Source: Halomonas sp.
GTDB lineage: Bacteria; Pseudomonadota; Gammaproteobacteria; Pseudomonadales; Halomonadaceae
Direction of reading: 5' to 3'
Assembly (NCBI RefSeq): GCF_014859505.1
Contig: NZ_JACUUD010000023.1
Location: 1 to 32,910, forward strand
DNA: 32,910 nucleotides
Shown: positions 16,583-24,417 of the stretch, piece after piece
Position numbering within the stretch: position 1 is the stretch's first letter
Layout: every line of letters starts with the position of its first letter
The notes under the pieces: generated by a model
Database searches by the model: none
What the model saw: the letters and a program-made list of their open reading frames with translations, nothing else
What the model was told of the DNA's origin: nothing
Made by a program: the position numbers and the translations under genes

Positions 16583-18724
16583 ATGCTCGACGAGGCCCTG
16601 AAGGGCGAGATCCAGACCGCCTACCGCCGTGTGCTCGAGGGCCTCGACCTCACGCCTCGCTACGGCCAGCGGCTGATGATCGCCGAGATCGCCCGCACCC
16701 TGGCGGGCATCGAGGTCGACGAGGCCGGAAAGCGAATCAGCGACGAGCACGTCTGCGTGCTTGAGGCCGGTACCGGTACCGGCAAGACGCTGGCCTACCT
16801 GCTGGCCGCCTTGCCGGTGGCCAGGGCCCGCGGCAAGCGGCTGGTGGTGGCCACCGCCACCGTGGCGCTGCAGGAGCAGGTGCTCCATCAGGATCTCCCC
16901 GCGCTCAAGGCCCACAGCGGCATCGACTTCAGCTATGCCCTGGCCAAGGGGCGCGGCCGCTATATCTGCGTGGCGCGTCTCGACCAGGCCCTCGACGGCG
17001 TCGAGGATAATCCCACCCTGTCGCTCTTCGAGCGTGAGATCGCCAGCGGCGGCGACGACTTCCAGGCCCTGGCCACCTCGCTGGGCGAGGCCTACGGCAA
17101 TGGCCGCTGGGAGGGAGATCGCGACAGCTGGCCCGAGGCCATCGACGACGGCCACTGGCGCAAGCTCACCGTCGATCACCGCCAGTGTACCAATCGCCGC
17201 TGCGGCCACTTCGGCGCCTGTGCCTTCTTTCGTGCACGGCGCGACCTGGAGCAGGCCGACATCATCGTCGCCAACCACGACCTGGTGCTGGCCGACCTCT
17301 CCCTGGGCGGCGGCGTCGTGCTGCCCGCCCCCGGCGATTGCATCCATGTCTTCGACGAGGGCCACCACCTTCCCGACAAGGCACTGAATCACTTCACCCA
17401 TCGCTTCGCCGTGGGCGGTGCCCTCGGCTGGTTGCGCACCCTCAGGAAGTCGCTGACCGAGCTCAACCAGGCGCTGGCCGTACAGCCCACCCTGGCGCGG
17501 CTGCTGGCCACGCTGCCCCAGGCCATCGAAGCGCTGGAGCCGAAGCTCGGCGAGGCCTTCGCCCTGGGCCACCAGCTGGCCGGGCGCCCCGAGGGGCTCG
17601 CCGACGGCGAGGAGGACCGCCAGCACCGCTTCGAGATGGGGCGTGCGCCCGGGGCCTTGCGCGAGCTGGCCGGGGCCCTGCTGGTCATCTTCGCCGAGCT
17701 GTCGCGCACCCTGGAGAGCATGGCCGACATCCTGCGCGAGAGCCTGGACCCCGACAAGCACACCGGCCTGCCGCGCGAGCAGGCCGAGGCCTGGCTGCCG
17801 CTGCTGGCGCTGCTGCATGGGCGGGCCCTGGAGGCCCACGCCCTGTGGCAGGCCTTTGCCGAAACGGACCCGGACGGAGAGCCGCCCCGGGCCCGCTGGC
17901 TGAGCCTGGAGCGCTTCGGGGCCGACCCGGAGCTGACCTTCTCGGCGAGCCCCGTCTCGGCGGCCCATACCCTGGCCAGGACCCTGTGGGGGACTACCTT
18001 CGGTGCCGTGGTCACCTCGGCTACCCTGACGGCACTCGGGCGCTTCGAGCGCCTGCAGGAGCGAGCCGGGCTGGCCAACCGCTACCGCTACCAGCGCCTG
18101 CCCAGCCCCTTCGACTACTCCCGTGCGGTGCTCAGCGTGCCACGCGAGGCCGTCGACCCCGCCGATCGCGAGGGCCACGAACGCGCCATCGTCGACTTCG
18201 TCCTGGCGCTGGGCCAGCAGGAGGCGGTGCTGATGCTCTTCTCGTCCCGCGCCCAGCTGCGCGCGGTGGAGAAGGCGCTGCCGAAGGCCCTCGGCGAGCG
18301 GGTGCTGGCCCAGGACCGGCTGCCCAAGCGTGAACTGATCACCCGGCACCGGGCCCGGGTCGATGCGGGGGAGGGCAGCATCATCTTCGGGCTGGCCAGT
18401 TTCGCCGAGGGCATCGACCTGCCCGGCGACTACCTGACCCATGTGGTGATCACCCGGCTGCCCTTCGCGGTGCCCGACGACCCGGTGGGCGCGACGCTCG
18501 CCGAGTGGATCGAGAGCCGCGGCGGCAATCCCTTCATGCGCATCAGCGTGCCCGATGCCTCCATCAAGCTGGTCCAGGCCTGCGGCCGGCTGATCCGCAA
18601 GGAGGCCGACAGCGGCCGCATCACCCTGCTCGATCGCCGGGTGCTCACCCGCCGTTACGGACGGGCCCTGCTCGACGCCCTGCCGCCCTTCGTTCGCGAG
18701 ATCGATGGCATCCGCCAGGGATAG
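16583..18724 (+). CDS. dinG: ATP-dependent Fe-S DNA helicase DinG
   Basis: XPD-like superfamily 2 helicase that unwinds forked DNA, D-loops and R-loops in the 5' to 3' direction. The 713-residue length is almost that of E. coli DinG. Walker A is GTGTGKT at 63-69. The four cluster cysteines are C129, C202, C207 and C213, with the C-x4-C-x5-C spacing known for the DinG 4Fe-4S domain. The DEGH box is at about 258-261. The C-terminal motor motifs include FGLASFAEGIDLPG and QACGRLIRKEADSG. The ATG follows the rhlB stop by only 4 bp, implying cotranscription of an RNA helicase and a DNA helicase. Confidence 0.93.
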   Translation: MLDEALKGEIQTAYRRVLEGLDLTPRYGQRLMIAEIARTLAGIEVDEAGKRISDEHVCVLEAGTGTGKTLAYLLAALPVARARGKRLVVATATVALQEQVLHQDLPALKAHSGIDFSYALAKGRGRYICVARLDQALDGVEDNPTLSLFEREIASGGDDFQALATSLGEAYGNGRWEGDRDSWPEAIDDGHWRKLTVDHRQCTNRRCGHFGACAFFRARRDLEQADIIVANHDLVLADLSLGGGVVLPAPGDCIHVFDEGHHLPDKALNHFTHRFAVGGALGWLRTLRKSLTELNQALAVQPTLARLLATLPQAIEALEPKLGEAFALGHQLAGRPEGLADGEEDRQHRFEMGRAPGALRELAGALLVIFAELSRTLESMADILRESLDPDKHTGLPREQAEAWLPLLALLHGRALEAHALWQAFAETDPDGEPPRARWLSLERFGADPELTFSASPVSAAHTLARTLWGTTFGAVVTSATLTALGRFERLQERAGLANRYRYQRLPSPFDYSRAVLSVPREAVDPADREGHERAIVDFVLALGQQEAVLMLFSSRAQLRAVEKALPKALGERVLAQDRLPKRELITRHRARVDAGEGSIIFGLASFAEGIDLPGDYLTHVVITRLPFAVPDDPVGATLAEWIESRGGNPFMRISVPDASIKLVQACGRLIRKEADSGRITLLDRRVLTRRYGRALLDALPPFVREIDGIRQG

Positions 18725-18748
18725 ATAGCCAAGGAGGCCGGAAACGAT

Positions 18749-18776
18749 CGCGGGCCCGCCAGTCGGCAGGCCCGCG
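18749..18776. terminator. GC-rich hairpin between convergent dinG and DAHP synthase genes
   Basis: A 12-bp stem with one C-A mismatch (18749-18760 with 18765-18776) and an AGTC loop lies 25 bp after the dinG stop. Neither strand has a proper T-run, so termination may be weak or Rho-assisted. The placement between two convergent genes supports the role. Confidence 0.55.
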
Positions 18777-18848
18777 GGGATACAGGGGTGTCAGGTTCAG
18801 AGAGCCTGGGGTCAGAGAACCATGTGCAGAGGCGTTATCGGGATGCGC

Positions 18849-19928
18849 TCACGCCGCCCCCCGGCGCTTGGCCAGCACCGGGGCGAGCTTCTCGCTCATC
18901 GCCCTGAAGGCTCGGTCGGTGGCGTCCCAGTCGATGCAGGCGTCGGTGATGGAGACGCCATACTGCAGCTGGCTCAGGTCCGCCGGCACCTTCTGGCTGC
19001 CCCAGCCGATATTCGACTCCACCATCAGGCCGATGATCGAGCGGTTACCCTCGAGGATCTGGTTGGTGACGTTCTCCAGCACCAGCGGCTGCAGGGCCGC
19101 GTCCTTGTTGGAGTTGGCGTGGGAGCAGTCGATCATGATGTTGGGCTTGATGCCGGCCTTTCTCAGCTCCTGCTCGGCCAGCGCCACGCTGACGCTGTCG
19201 TAGTTGGGCTTGCCGTTGCCGCCGCGCAGCACCACGTGGCCGTAGGTGTTGCCGCGGGTGCGGATGATCGCTACCCGGCCGGCAGTGTCGATGCCCAGGA
19301 AATTGTGGGGGTGGGCGACCGACTGCAGGGCATTGACCGCCACTTCCAGGCTGCCGTCGGTGCCGTTCTTGAAGCCGACCGGGCAGGAGAGACCCGACGA
19401 CATCTCGCGGTGGGTCTGGGACTCGGTGGTGCGGGCACCGATGGCCGACCAGCTGATGCAGTCCTGAATGTACTGGGGGGAGATCGGGTCCAGTGCCTCG
19501 GTGGCCAGCGGCAGGCCCATCTCGGCCAGTTCCACCAGCAGGCGACGGGCGATGTGCAGGCCCTCCTCGATCTCGAAGGAGCCGTTGAGATGCGGGTCGT
19601 TGATCAGGCCCTTCCAGCCCACGGTGGTGCGTGGCTTCTCGAAGTAGACGCGCATCACGATGTAGAGGCTATCCTTTACCTCATCGGCCAGACGGCGCAG
19701 GCGGCGGGCATAATCGAGGGCGGCGTCCACGTCGTGAATCGAGCAGGGACCCACCACCATCAGCAGGCGCGGATCCTCACCGTCGAGAATGCGCTGGATG
19801 GTCTCCCGCCCTTCGATGACGGTGCGCTCCGCGGTCTCGGTGAGGGGGATTTCCTGCTTCAGAGCGTCGGGTGTGATGAGAACGTCCTGGGAGAGGACGT
19901 TGAGGTTGCTGACCTGCTTATCTGTCAT
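18849..19928 (-). CDS. 3-deoxy-7-phosphoheptulonate (DAHP) synthase, class I
   Basis: First committed step of the shikimate pathway: condensation of phosphoenolpyruvate with erythrose 4-phosphate. The 359-residue product belongs to the AroF/AroG/AroH type. Metal ligands are recognisable: C62 in VGPCSIHD, the His of IDCSHANSNKD, the Glu of VESNIGWGSQ and the Asp of SITDACIDWD. KPRTTVGWKG is the PEP-binding segment. The N-terminal 40 residues include the extension that carries feedback regulation in this class, but I cannot tell from sequence whether tyrosine, phenylalanine or tryptophan is the inhibitor, so no symbol is given. AGGTAG precedes the ATG. It is monocistronic and divergent from the sigma-E operon. 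Confidence 0.93.
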   Translation of the reverse strand: MTDKQVSNLNVLSQDVLITPDALKQEIPLTETAERTVIEGRETIQRILDGEDPRLLMVVGPCSIHDVDAALDYARRLRRLADEVKDSLYIVMRVYFEKPRTTVGWKGLINDPHLNGSFEIEEGLHIARRLLVELAEMGLPLATEALDPISPQYIQDCISWSAIGARTTESQTHREMSSGLSCPVGFKNGTDGSLEVAVNALQSVAHPHNFLGIDTAGRVAIIRTRGNTYGHVVLRGGNGKPNYDSVSVALAEQELRKAGIKPNIMIDCSHANSNKDAALQPLVLENVTNQILEGNRSIIGLMVESNIGWGSQKVPADLSQLQYGVSITDACIDWDATDRAFRAMSEKLAPVLAKRRGAA

Positions 19929-19990
19929 GCGGCTACCTGTGTGTCGTGTCTGCGCTGATGGCCCGGGGGCGAGTGATAGTGTTTCCTCCT

Positions 19991-20021
19991 ACTATACACC
20001 GGTGGGGCCGCAAGAGATCAA
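19991..20021 (-). promoter_or_regulatory. Candidate promoter of the DAHP synthase gene
   Basis: On the minus strand TTGATC (20016-20021) and TATAGT (19991-19996) are separated by 19 bp, slightly long. The rest of the 340-bp gap 19929-20268 holds the candidate sigma-E promoter and a possible leader ORF; I see no TyrR-like box with confidence. Confidence 0.35.
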
Positions 20022-20026
20022 TCACG

Positions 20027-20053
20027 GAACCCCGGCGCCCCGGGGTGGTCTGA
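20027..20053 (+). promoter_or_regulatory. Candidate sigma-E type promoter upstream of the sigma gene
   Basis: GAACCC (20027-20032), 16 bp, TCTGA (20049-20053). The AlgU/RpoE consensus is close to GAACTT, 16-17 bp, TCTGA. The -35 matches at 4 of 6 and the -10 at 5 of 5. It would give an autoregulated transcript with a leader of about 210 bases. Confidence 0.4.
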
Positions 20054-20097
20054 CCGCGGGCTCTCTTGTCAGCGATTCGACCAGGCCCGCCGGGTTG

Positions 20098-20268
20098 ATG
20101 GATGGCCAGGAAAAGGGAACACTTGTGCGACTTTGGGCTACGGCCTCCGGACACTTCGCCGCCCACCCAGGGCTCCAGGTTGACGCCATGCACGTATTTT
20201 CCAACATGACCGCCGCTCTCCGGGCGCACTCGCCACGCTATCCTCGTCGTCTGTCGGGGAGGTCGTGA
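20098..20268 (+). CDS. Possible leader ORF translationally coupled to the sigma-E gene
   Basis: A 56-codon frame opens with ATG at 20098 and ends with a TGA at 20266-20268, directly abutting the sigma factor's ATG at 20269 (TGAATG). The sigma gene's Shine-Dalgarno (GGGGAGG, 20256-20262) lies inside the ORF. The product, starting MDGQEKGTLVRLWATASGHF, has no recognised domain and ends in a basic tail (RYPRRLSGRS). An internal ATG at 20188 would give 26 residues. Its own Shine-Dalgarno is weak. As I recall, E. coli rpoE is also preceded by a short ORF coupled to it (RseD, about 51 codons), which is why I list this frame. It may still be chance, because long open frames are common at this GC content. 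Confidence 0.3.
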   Translation: MDGQEKGTLVRLWATASGHFAAHPGLQVDAMHVFSNMTAALRAHSPRYPRRLSGRS

Positions 20269-20874
20269 ATGGGCGCCAGGGAGACCGACCAGCAGCTCGT
20301 CGAGCGCGCCCAGCAGGGCGATAACCGCGCCTTCGATCTGCTGGTGAAGAAGTACCAGCACAAGATCATCGGCCTGATCGGGCGCTATGTGCACGATCAT
20401 TCCGAGGTTCAGGACGTGGCCCAGGAGGCGTTCATCAAGGCCTATCGAGCCCTGGGCAAGTTCCGCGCCGAGAGCGCTTTCTATACCTGGATGTACCGCA
20501 TCGCCATCAACACCGCGAAGAACCATCTGGTCTCCCGGGGGCGCCGTCCACCGGGCAGCGATCTGGATATCGCCGATGCCGAGATCCTGGATCACAGCGG
20601 GCGACTGGCGGACTCCGAGACGCCGGAGGCGGCCATGGCGCGTGACCAGCTCGAGGCGGCGGTGTTCGAGGCGATCGACAATCTGCCCGATGATCTGCGC
20701 ACGGCGATTACCCTGCGCGAGCTCGAGGGGCTCTCCTACGAGGATATTGCCAACATCATGCAGTGCCCGGTGGGCACGGTACGCTCGCGGATCTTCCGTG
20801 CCCGCGAGGCGGTGGACCAGCACATCCAGCCGCTGGTCACCACCTCCCGCAACCGCGAGACGGTAGAGGAGTAG
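20269..20874 (+). CDS. rpoE: ECF RNA polymerase sigma factor RpoE (AlgU type)
   Basis: Extracytoplasmic-function sigma factor directing the envelope-stress response. The 201-residue product begins ETDQQLVERAQQGDNRAFDL after a short lead. Region 2 is seen in HSEVQDVAQEAFIKAYRAL and AFYTWMYRIAINTAKNHL. Region 4 includes LRELEGLSYEDIANIMQCPV and GTVRSRIFRARE. These strings are nearly those of E. coli RpoE and Pseudomonas AlgU. GGGGAGG lies 6 bp before the ATG. It is followed by the anti-sigma gene, the RseB-like regulator and a MucD-like protease, as in the AlgU operon, although the gap to the anti-sigma gene is unusually long (194 bp) and appears to contain its own promoter. Confidence 0.96.
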   Translation: MGARETDQQLVERAQQGDNRAFDLLVKKYQHKIIGLIGRYVHDHSEVQDVAQEAFIKAYRALGKFRAESAFYTWMYRIAINTAKNHLVSRGRRPPGSDLDIADAEILDHSGRLADSETPEAAMARDQLEAAVFEAIDNLPDDLRTAITLRELEGLSYEDIANIMQCPVGTVRSRIFRAREAVDQHIQPLVTTSRNRETVEE

Positions 20875-20915
20875 TCGGCCGGCAGGAAGGGTTGCACACT
20901 TTTTGTCGATTGGCT

Positions 20916-20942
20916 GAACTGTCGGTCGTCTTTGACGTCAGA
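20916..20942 (+). promoter_or_regulatory. Candidate sigma-E dependent promoter of the anti-sigma gene
   Basis: GAACTG (20916-20921), exactly 16 bp, TCAGA (20938-20942). This matches GAACTT at 5 of 6, and the -10 is intermediate between TCTGA and TCAAA. It lies in the 194-bp gap between the sigma and anti-sigma genes and would start transcription near 20949, just before two hairpins. Confidence 0.5.
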
Positions 20943-20954
20943 AGCAGTGTTCGA

Positions 20955-21010
20955 TCCGCCGTGCGGCGGAGATCGCGTCGACATTCCCGGACCCAGCCGG
21001 GAATGTCGAT
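20955..21010 (+). promoter_or_regulatory. Two-hairpin leader upstream of the anti-sigma gene
   Basis: The first hairpin is TCCGCC, loop GTGC, GGCGGA (20955-20970). The second is a perfect 13-bp inverted repeat (20978-20990 with 20997-21009) with a 6-base loop ACCCAG. No T-run follows, so this is not an ordinary intrinsic terminator. It could stabilise or attenuate the message, or be a DNA binding site. The anti-sigma Shine-Dalgarno starts about 45 bases later. Confidence 0.6.
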
Positions 21011-21068
21011 TCCAGGCTGAAATGAGGGAGCAGGGCGGAGCGCCTTGCCACTGTAGGGGGTGTTGAGA

Positions 21069-21764
21069 ATGAGTCAGAATGCACGGGAATCGCTTTCTGC
21101 CCTGATGGATAACGAGGGAGACGAACTCGAGCTTCGCCGGCTGCTCAAGACGCTGGACGCCTCTCCCGATTCCGCAGATGCCTGGCGTCGCTATCATCTG
21201 ATGCGCAGCCTGATGCGTCGGGAACCCGACGTCGACGTCTCCACCGATCTCTCCGCCGGCATCATGGCGCGCCTGCAGGACGAGCAGCCGCCGCAGATGG
21301 ACACGGCTCCGCCGGCTCCCCGCCGCACGCTGCCCTTCGCGCGCAGCGCCGGCATCGCTGCCGCAGTGTCGCTGATGGTCATCACCGGGGTGCAGTTCTA
21401 CTCCGGCGGCGCTCCCGACGGTACCCAACCGGGCACGGTGGCGGGCGGCAGTGCGTCTCAGCCGGCCCCTGCCAGCCTGGTATCCAGCGATGGCACCGTA
21501 TCTCGGCCTTCCCTGACCGAACTCCCGCTGTTCCAGCTTCCCCAGGGCGGTGGCCAGGGTCTGATGACCGTCGGCACGGGTGGCGACTCTGCCCCCATGT
21601 TCATGGCGCCAGGCCAGCGTCAGTCGATGCTTGCCGATGAAGAGCAGGCGCTTCTGCTGCAATCCTATCTGGACCGTCACGCCGAGGGAGCCGCCTTCCG
21701 CAGTGGCGATACCTGGATGCCGCTGCTGCGCGCCTCCGGCGCCGACAGCCTCGGTCAGCGCTGA
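21069..21764 (+). CDS. Sigma-E anti-sigma factor, RseA/MucA type
   Basis: Single-pass inner-membrane protein that sequesters the ECF sigma factor until it is degraded by regulated proteolysis. The 231-residue product starts with the typical N-terminal sigma-binding domain (ESLSALMDNEGDELELRRLL, then WRRYHLMRSLMRRE, residues 7-51). One hydrophobic helix lies at about 92-110 after a proline-rich linker, and a periplasmic part of about 120 residues follows. The far C-terminus is long and low in motifs. AGGGGGTG lies 7 bp before the ATG at 21069; a GTG 9 bp upstream is the alternative start. It is followed after 16 bp by the RseB-like gene. Both MucA and RseA fit; I leave the symbol empty because the names differ by lineage. 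Confidence 0.9.
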   Translation: MSQNARESLSALMDNEGDELELRRLLKTLDASPDSADAWRRYHLMRSLMRREPDVDVSTDLSAGIMARLQDEQPPQMDTAPPAPRRTLPFARSAGIAAAVSLMVITGVQFYSGGAPDGTQPGTVAGGSASQPAPASLVSSDGTVSRPSLTELPLFQLPQGGGQGLMTVGTGGDSAPMFMAPGQRQSMLADEEQALLLQSYLDRHAEGAAFRSGDTWMPLLRASGADSLGQR

Positions 21765-21780
21765 GCGAAGAAGGGTGACG

Positions 21781-22743
21781 ATGAGCGCGTCACGCCTGCG
21801 TCTCCTGGCTGCGAGCTGCCTGGGTGGCCTGTTGATCAGTGCGGGTACCCCGGCGGCCGAGCCCGATGATGAGCGTTTCGACTGTCGAACCCTGGCTCAT
21901 CTCGAGGTGCCAACCACCGCCCAGCAGTGGTTTGAGCGCAGCCTTTGGGCCGGCCACTGTTATCAGTACAATGCCCATGCCGTGCGTATCGGCCTCGACG
22001 GCGTCCGCACCCTGACTCTCACCCACGATGTGCATGACGGTATCGAGCGGGGCGTCGCCAGCTATCTCGATGGCCCACCCATGGTGTTCGAACGCCGAGG
22101 CCGCATCGGCCGCCTGGGCGGGTCAGGGGAGGGCGGCGAGGCGCCGCCCTCGCCCGCCGGCATCGCTGAGCGGGCAAGCGCTCTCTACCGTCTTCAGCTC
22201 GGCGGTGAGGAGCGCATCGCCAATCGTCGCGGCCTGCGTCTGGACATTTCCCCCCTGGACAGTTTTCGCTTCGGCCATCGTCTGTGGCTGGACCAGGCCA
22301 CCGGCCTGACCCTGAAGCAGTCGCTGCTCGACGAGACTGGGCGCCCCCTGGAGACCTTCCAGCTGACCACCCTGGAGCAGCCGCGTCTGCATCAGGGAGA
22401 GATACGCCTTGACCGCCAGCGCGAGGTGCCGACGGACCCCTGGCGGCTGGGCTGGCTGCCCGAAGGCTTCATCGCTCAGCCGGCAGATACCCGCAGCGCC
22501 CGCCACGGTGAGGGCGTCATCCATCGTCTTTACAGCGACGGTCTCGCTACCCTCAGCCTGTTCGTGGCGCCCGCTGACGACGTGGAGCTGCTGGCGCCCG
22601 GGCTTCATCGGTTGGGCGTCTCCCATGCCGCGGTGCGGCACCGCGATCTGGGAGGTCAGCCGCGCCAGCTGGTGGTCATGGGCGAGTTACCCCCCCGGGT
22701 GCTGCTGCGAGTCGCCGACAGCCTGGTCTGGGGGGCGCCTTGA
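21781..22743 (+). CDS. Periplasmic sigma-E regulator, MucB/RseB family
   Basis: Periplasmic partner that binds the anti-sigma factor and shields it from the site-1 protease until lipid or LPS signals release it. The 320-residue product opens with a signal peptide (MSASRLRLLAASCLGGLLIS, cleavage likely after GTPAAE or nearby). The N-terminal MucB/RseB domain has the patterns ERSLWAGHCYQYNAHAVRIG and MVFERRGRIGRL, and a C-terminal domain follows from about residue 215. A Gly/Glu/Pro-rich insert at about 115-130 is unusual for the family. It starts 16 bp after the anti-sigma gene. Unlike the Pseudomonas operon there is no MucC gene, and unlike E. coli there is no RseC gene, before the protease. 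Confidence 0.85.
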   Translation: MSASRLRLLAASCLGGLLISAGTPAAEPDDERFDCRTLAHLEVPTTAQQWFERSLWAGHCYQYNAHAVRIGLDGVRTLTLTHDVHDGIERGVASYLDGPPMVFERRGRIGRLGGSGEGGEAPPSPAGIAERASALYRLQLGGEERIANRRGLRLDISPLDSFRFGHRLWLDQATGLTLKQSLLDETGRPLETFQLTTLEQPRLHQGEIRLDRQREVPTDPWRLGWLPEGFIAQPADTRSARHGEGVIHRLYSDGLATLSLFVAPADDVELLAPGLHRLGVSHAAVRHRDLGGQPRQLVVMGELPPRVLLRVADSLVWGAP

Positions 22744-22795
22744 TGGCGGCCCGTCAGCCCCACAATCATCGCCACCCGAAATTTCAATAACTGTT

Positions 22796-22822
22796 GTCCC
22801 GACCCATCTGTCCCGACCCATC
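22796..22822 (+). repeat. 13-bp tandem repeat before the mucD Shine-Dalgarno
   Basis: GTCCCGACCCATC occurs at 22796-22808 and 22810-22822, a period of 14 bp with one intervening T. The second copy ends 3 bp before the AGGAG of mucD. It looks like a recent slippage duplication in the 92-bp gap. Confidence 0.75.
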
Positions 22823-22835
22823 GCAGGAGCCTTGC

Positions 22836-24257
22836 ATGAAACGCATGATCCGACCCTTCTCCCTGTGGATGCTGCTGGCTGCGACCCTGCTGGCCTGGCA
22901 GTCGGCCACGGCCCAGGAGCTGCCCGATTTCACCGTGCTGGTGGAGGAGGCCGCGCCTGGCGTCGTCAATATCTCCACCACCCGCACGGTGCAGAGTCGC
23001 GAGAATCCCTTCCAGGGCTTCGGCGGCCAGGAGCTGCCCGAGATCTTCCGTCACTTCTTCGGCGATCGCTTCCCGGACCCGCCCGGCGGGCAGGCCCCCG
23101 GTCGGCCCCAGGAGCGCCAGTCGCTGGGCTCCGGCTTCATCATCAGCGAAGATGGCTACATCCTGACCAATGCCCACGTGGTGGATGGCGCCGACGAGAT
23201 CCTGGTGCGCCTGAGCGATCGCCGAGAACTCCAGGCCGAGCTGGTGGGCAGCGACGAGCGCACCGATGTGGCGCTGCTCAAGGTGGAGGTCGAGGACCTG
23301 CCGCCTCTCAAGCTGGGTGACTCCGATACCCTCAGGGTGGGCGAGTGGGTGGCCGCCATCGGCTCGCCCTTCGGCTTCGACCACTCGGTTACGGCCGGCA
23401 TCATCAGCGCCATCGACCGCACCCTGCCCCGGGACGCCTACGTGCCCTTCATCCAGACCGACGTGGCCATCAACCCGGGCAACTCGGGCGGGCCGCTGTT
23501 CAACCTGGATGGCGAGGTGATCGGGATCAACTCCCAGATCTTCACCCGCAGCGGCGGCTTCATGGGCCTGTCGTTTGCCATCCCCATCAACGTGGCCATG
23601 GACGTGGCCGACCAGCTGCGCGATGACGGCCAGGTGCGTCGCGGCTGGCTGGGGGTGATGATCCAGCCGGTTTCCCGGGACCTGGCCGAATCCTTCGGCA
23701 TGGAGGGCCCCAGCGGTGCGCTGATCGCCGACCTCGACCCCGAGGGCCCGGCCGCCCGCGACGGCCTTCAGGTCGGCGATGTCATCCTCGAGGTGGACGG
23801 CAGTCGCGTGCACGACTCCAGCACCCTGCCGCGCCTGATTGGCCGCACCACGCCGGGCAGCGAAGTGGCACTCGAGCTGATGCGCGACGGCGAGCGCCGC
23901 CAGCTCAGCATTACCGTGGGTGACTGGCCCGACGCCGAGCGCGTCACCTCCAGCCGTCCCCAGGAGAGTCGCCAGGCCCGCCTGGGCATCTCGGTGGGTG
24001 AGCTGGAGGCCGCCGAGCGCGAGCAGTTCGGCATCGAGGGCGGCGTGCGGGTGCGCGAGGTCGACCCGAATGGCGCCGCCGCGGCGGCCGGTATCCGTCC
24101 CGGCGACATTCTGGTCAGCATCGACCACCGAGCCGTGAGTGATTCCGCTCAGCTGGTCGAGATAGCCAGTGAACTGCCCACCGACCGTGCCGTGCCGGTG
24201 CGCCTCTACCGCGACGGCCGCTCGCTGTTCGTGGCGCTGCGCCTGGCCGGCGACTGA
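22836..24257 (+). CDS. mucD: Periplasmic serine protease of the HtrA/DegP family, MucD type
   Basis: Trypsin-fold periplasmic protease and chaperone that clears misfolded envelope proteins and, in Pseudomonas, damps the AlgU pathway. The 473-residue length equals that of MucD. A signal peptide ends near residue 27 (LAWQSATAQ). The catalytic triad is H114 (TNAHVVDGA), D144 (ERTDVALLK) and S217 (NPGNSGGP). Two PDZ domains follow, at about 257-345 and 375-465. CAGGAG lies 6-10 bp before the ATG at 22836; upstream in-frame starts would precede that site. Its position after the sigma, anti-sigma and RseB-like genes supports MucD rather than DegP or DegS. A GC-rich hairpin follows. Confidence 0.93.
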   Translation: MKRMIRPFSLWMLLAATLLAWQSATAQELPDFTVLVEEAAPGVVNISTTRTVQSRENPFQGFGGQELPEIFRHFFGDRFPDPPGGQAPGRPQERQSLGSGFIISEDGYILTNAHVVDGADEILVRLSDRRELQAELVGSDERTDVALLKVEVEDLPPLKLGDSDTLRVGEWVAAIGSPFGFDHSVTAGIISAIDRTLPRDAYVPFIQTDVAINPGNSGGPLFNLDGEVIGINSQIFTRSGGFMGLSFAIPINVAMDVADQLRDDGQVRRGWLGVMIQPVSRDLAESFGMEGPSGALIADLDPEGPAARDGLQVGDVILEVDGSRVHDSSTLPRLIGRTTPGSEVALELMRDGERRQLSITVGDWPDAERVTSSRPQESRQARLGISVGELEAAEREQFGIEGGVRVREVDPNGAAAAAGIRPGDILVSIDHRAVSDSAQLVEIASELPTDRAVPVRLYRDGRSLFVALRLAGD

Positions 24258-24279
24258 GTCACTCTGCGGCGCAACCCTG

Positions 24280-24305
24280 ACCCGGCGGCCCCAGGCCGCC
24301 GGGTT
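24280..24305 (+). terminator. Terminator-like hairpin after mucD
   Basis: An 11-bp perfect stem (24280-24290 with 24294-24304) with a CCA loop lies 23 bp after the mucD stop and about 110 bp before lepA. The T-run is poor (TTCGCTGTAT), so read-through into lepA is possible. Confidence 0.6.
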
Positions 24306-24417
24306 CGCTGTATCTGGCCGGCGCATGCCGGTACAATGTTGCCCGAACCCGGCCACTTGCAGGCGGCACGCGCGCCGCCTGGCTCGGCCAGAACCTTATT
24401 CAGGCAGAATTCTCTCG

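Noticed and set aside
16529-18442. 637-codon minus-strand open frame opposite dinG
   Set aside because: The plus-strand frame has all DinG motifs; the antisense frame has low-complexity Gly/Gln/Leu composition and no family features.
18794-18821. GGTTC and GAACC arms around a GGGGTCAGAG string after dinG, resembling a REP-like or RAYT-associated repeat
   Set aside because: The arms are only 5 bp and no second copy was seen in the window; too weak to call a repeat element.
24332-24337. TACAAT as a -10 box for lepA
   Set aside because: No convincing -35 and no extended -10; a single hexamer is weak evidence in this sequence.
22656-24356. 566-codon minus-strand open frame opposite mucD
   Set aside because: MucD has a signal peptide, catalytic triad and PDZ domains on the plus strand; the antisense frame has none.
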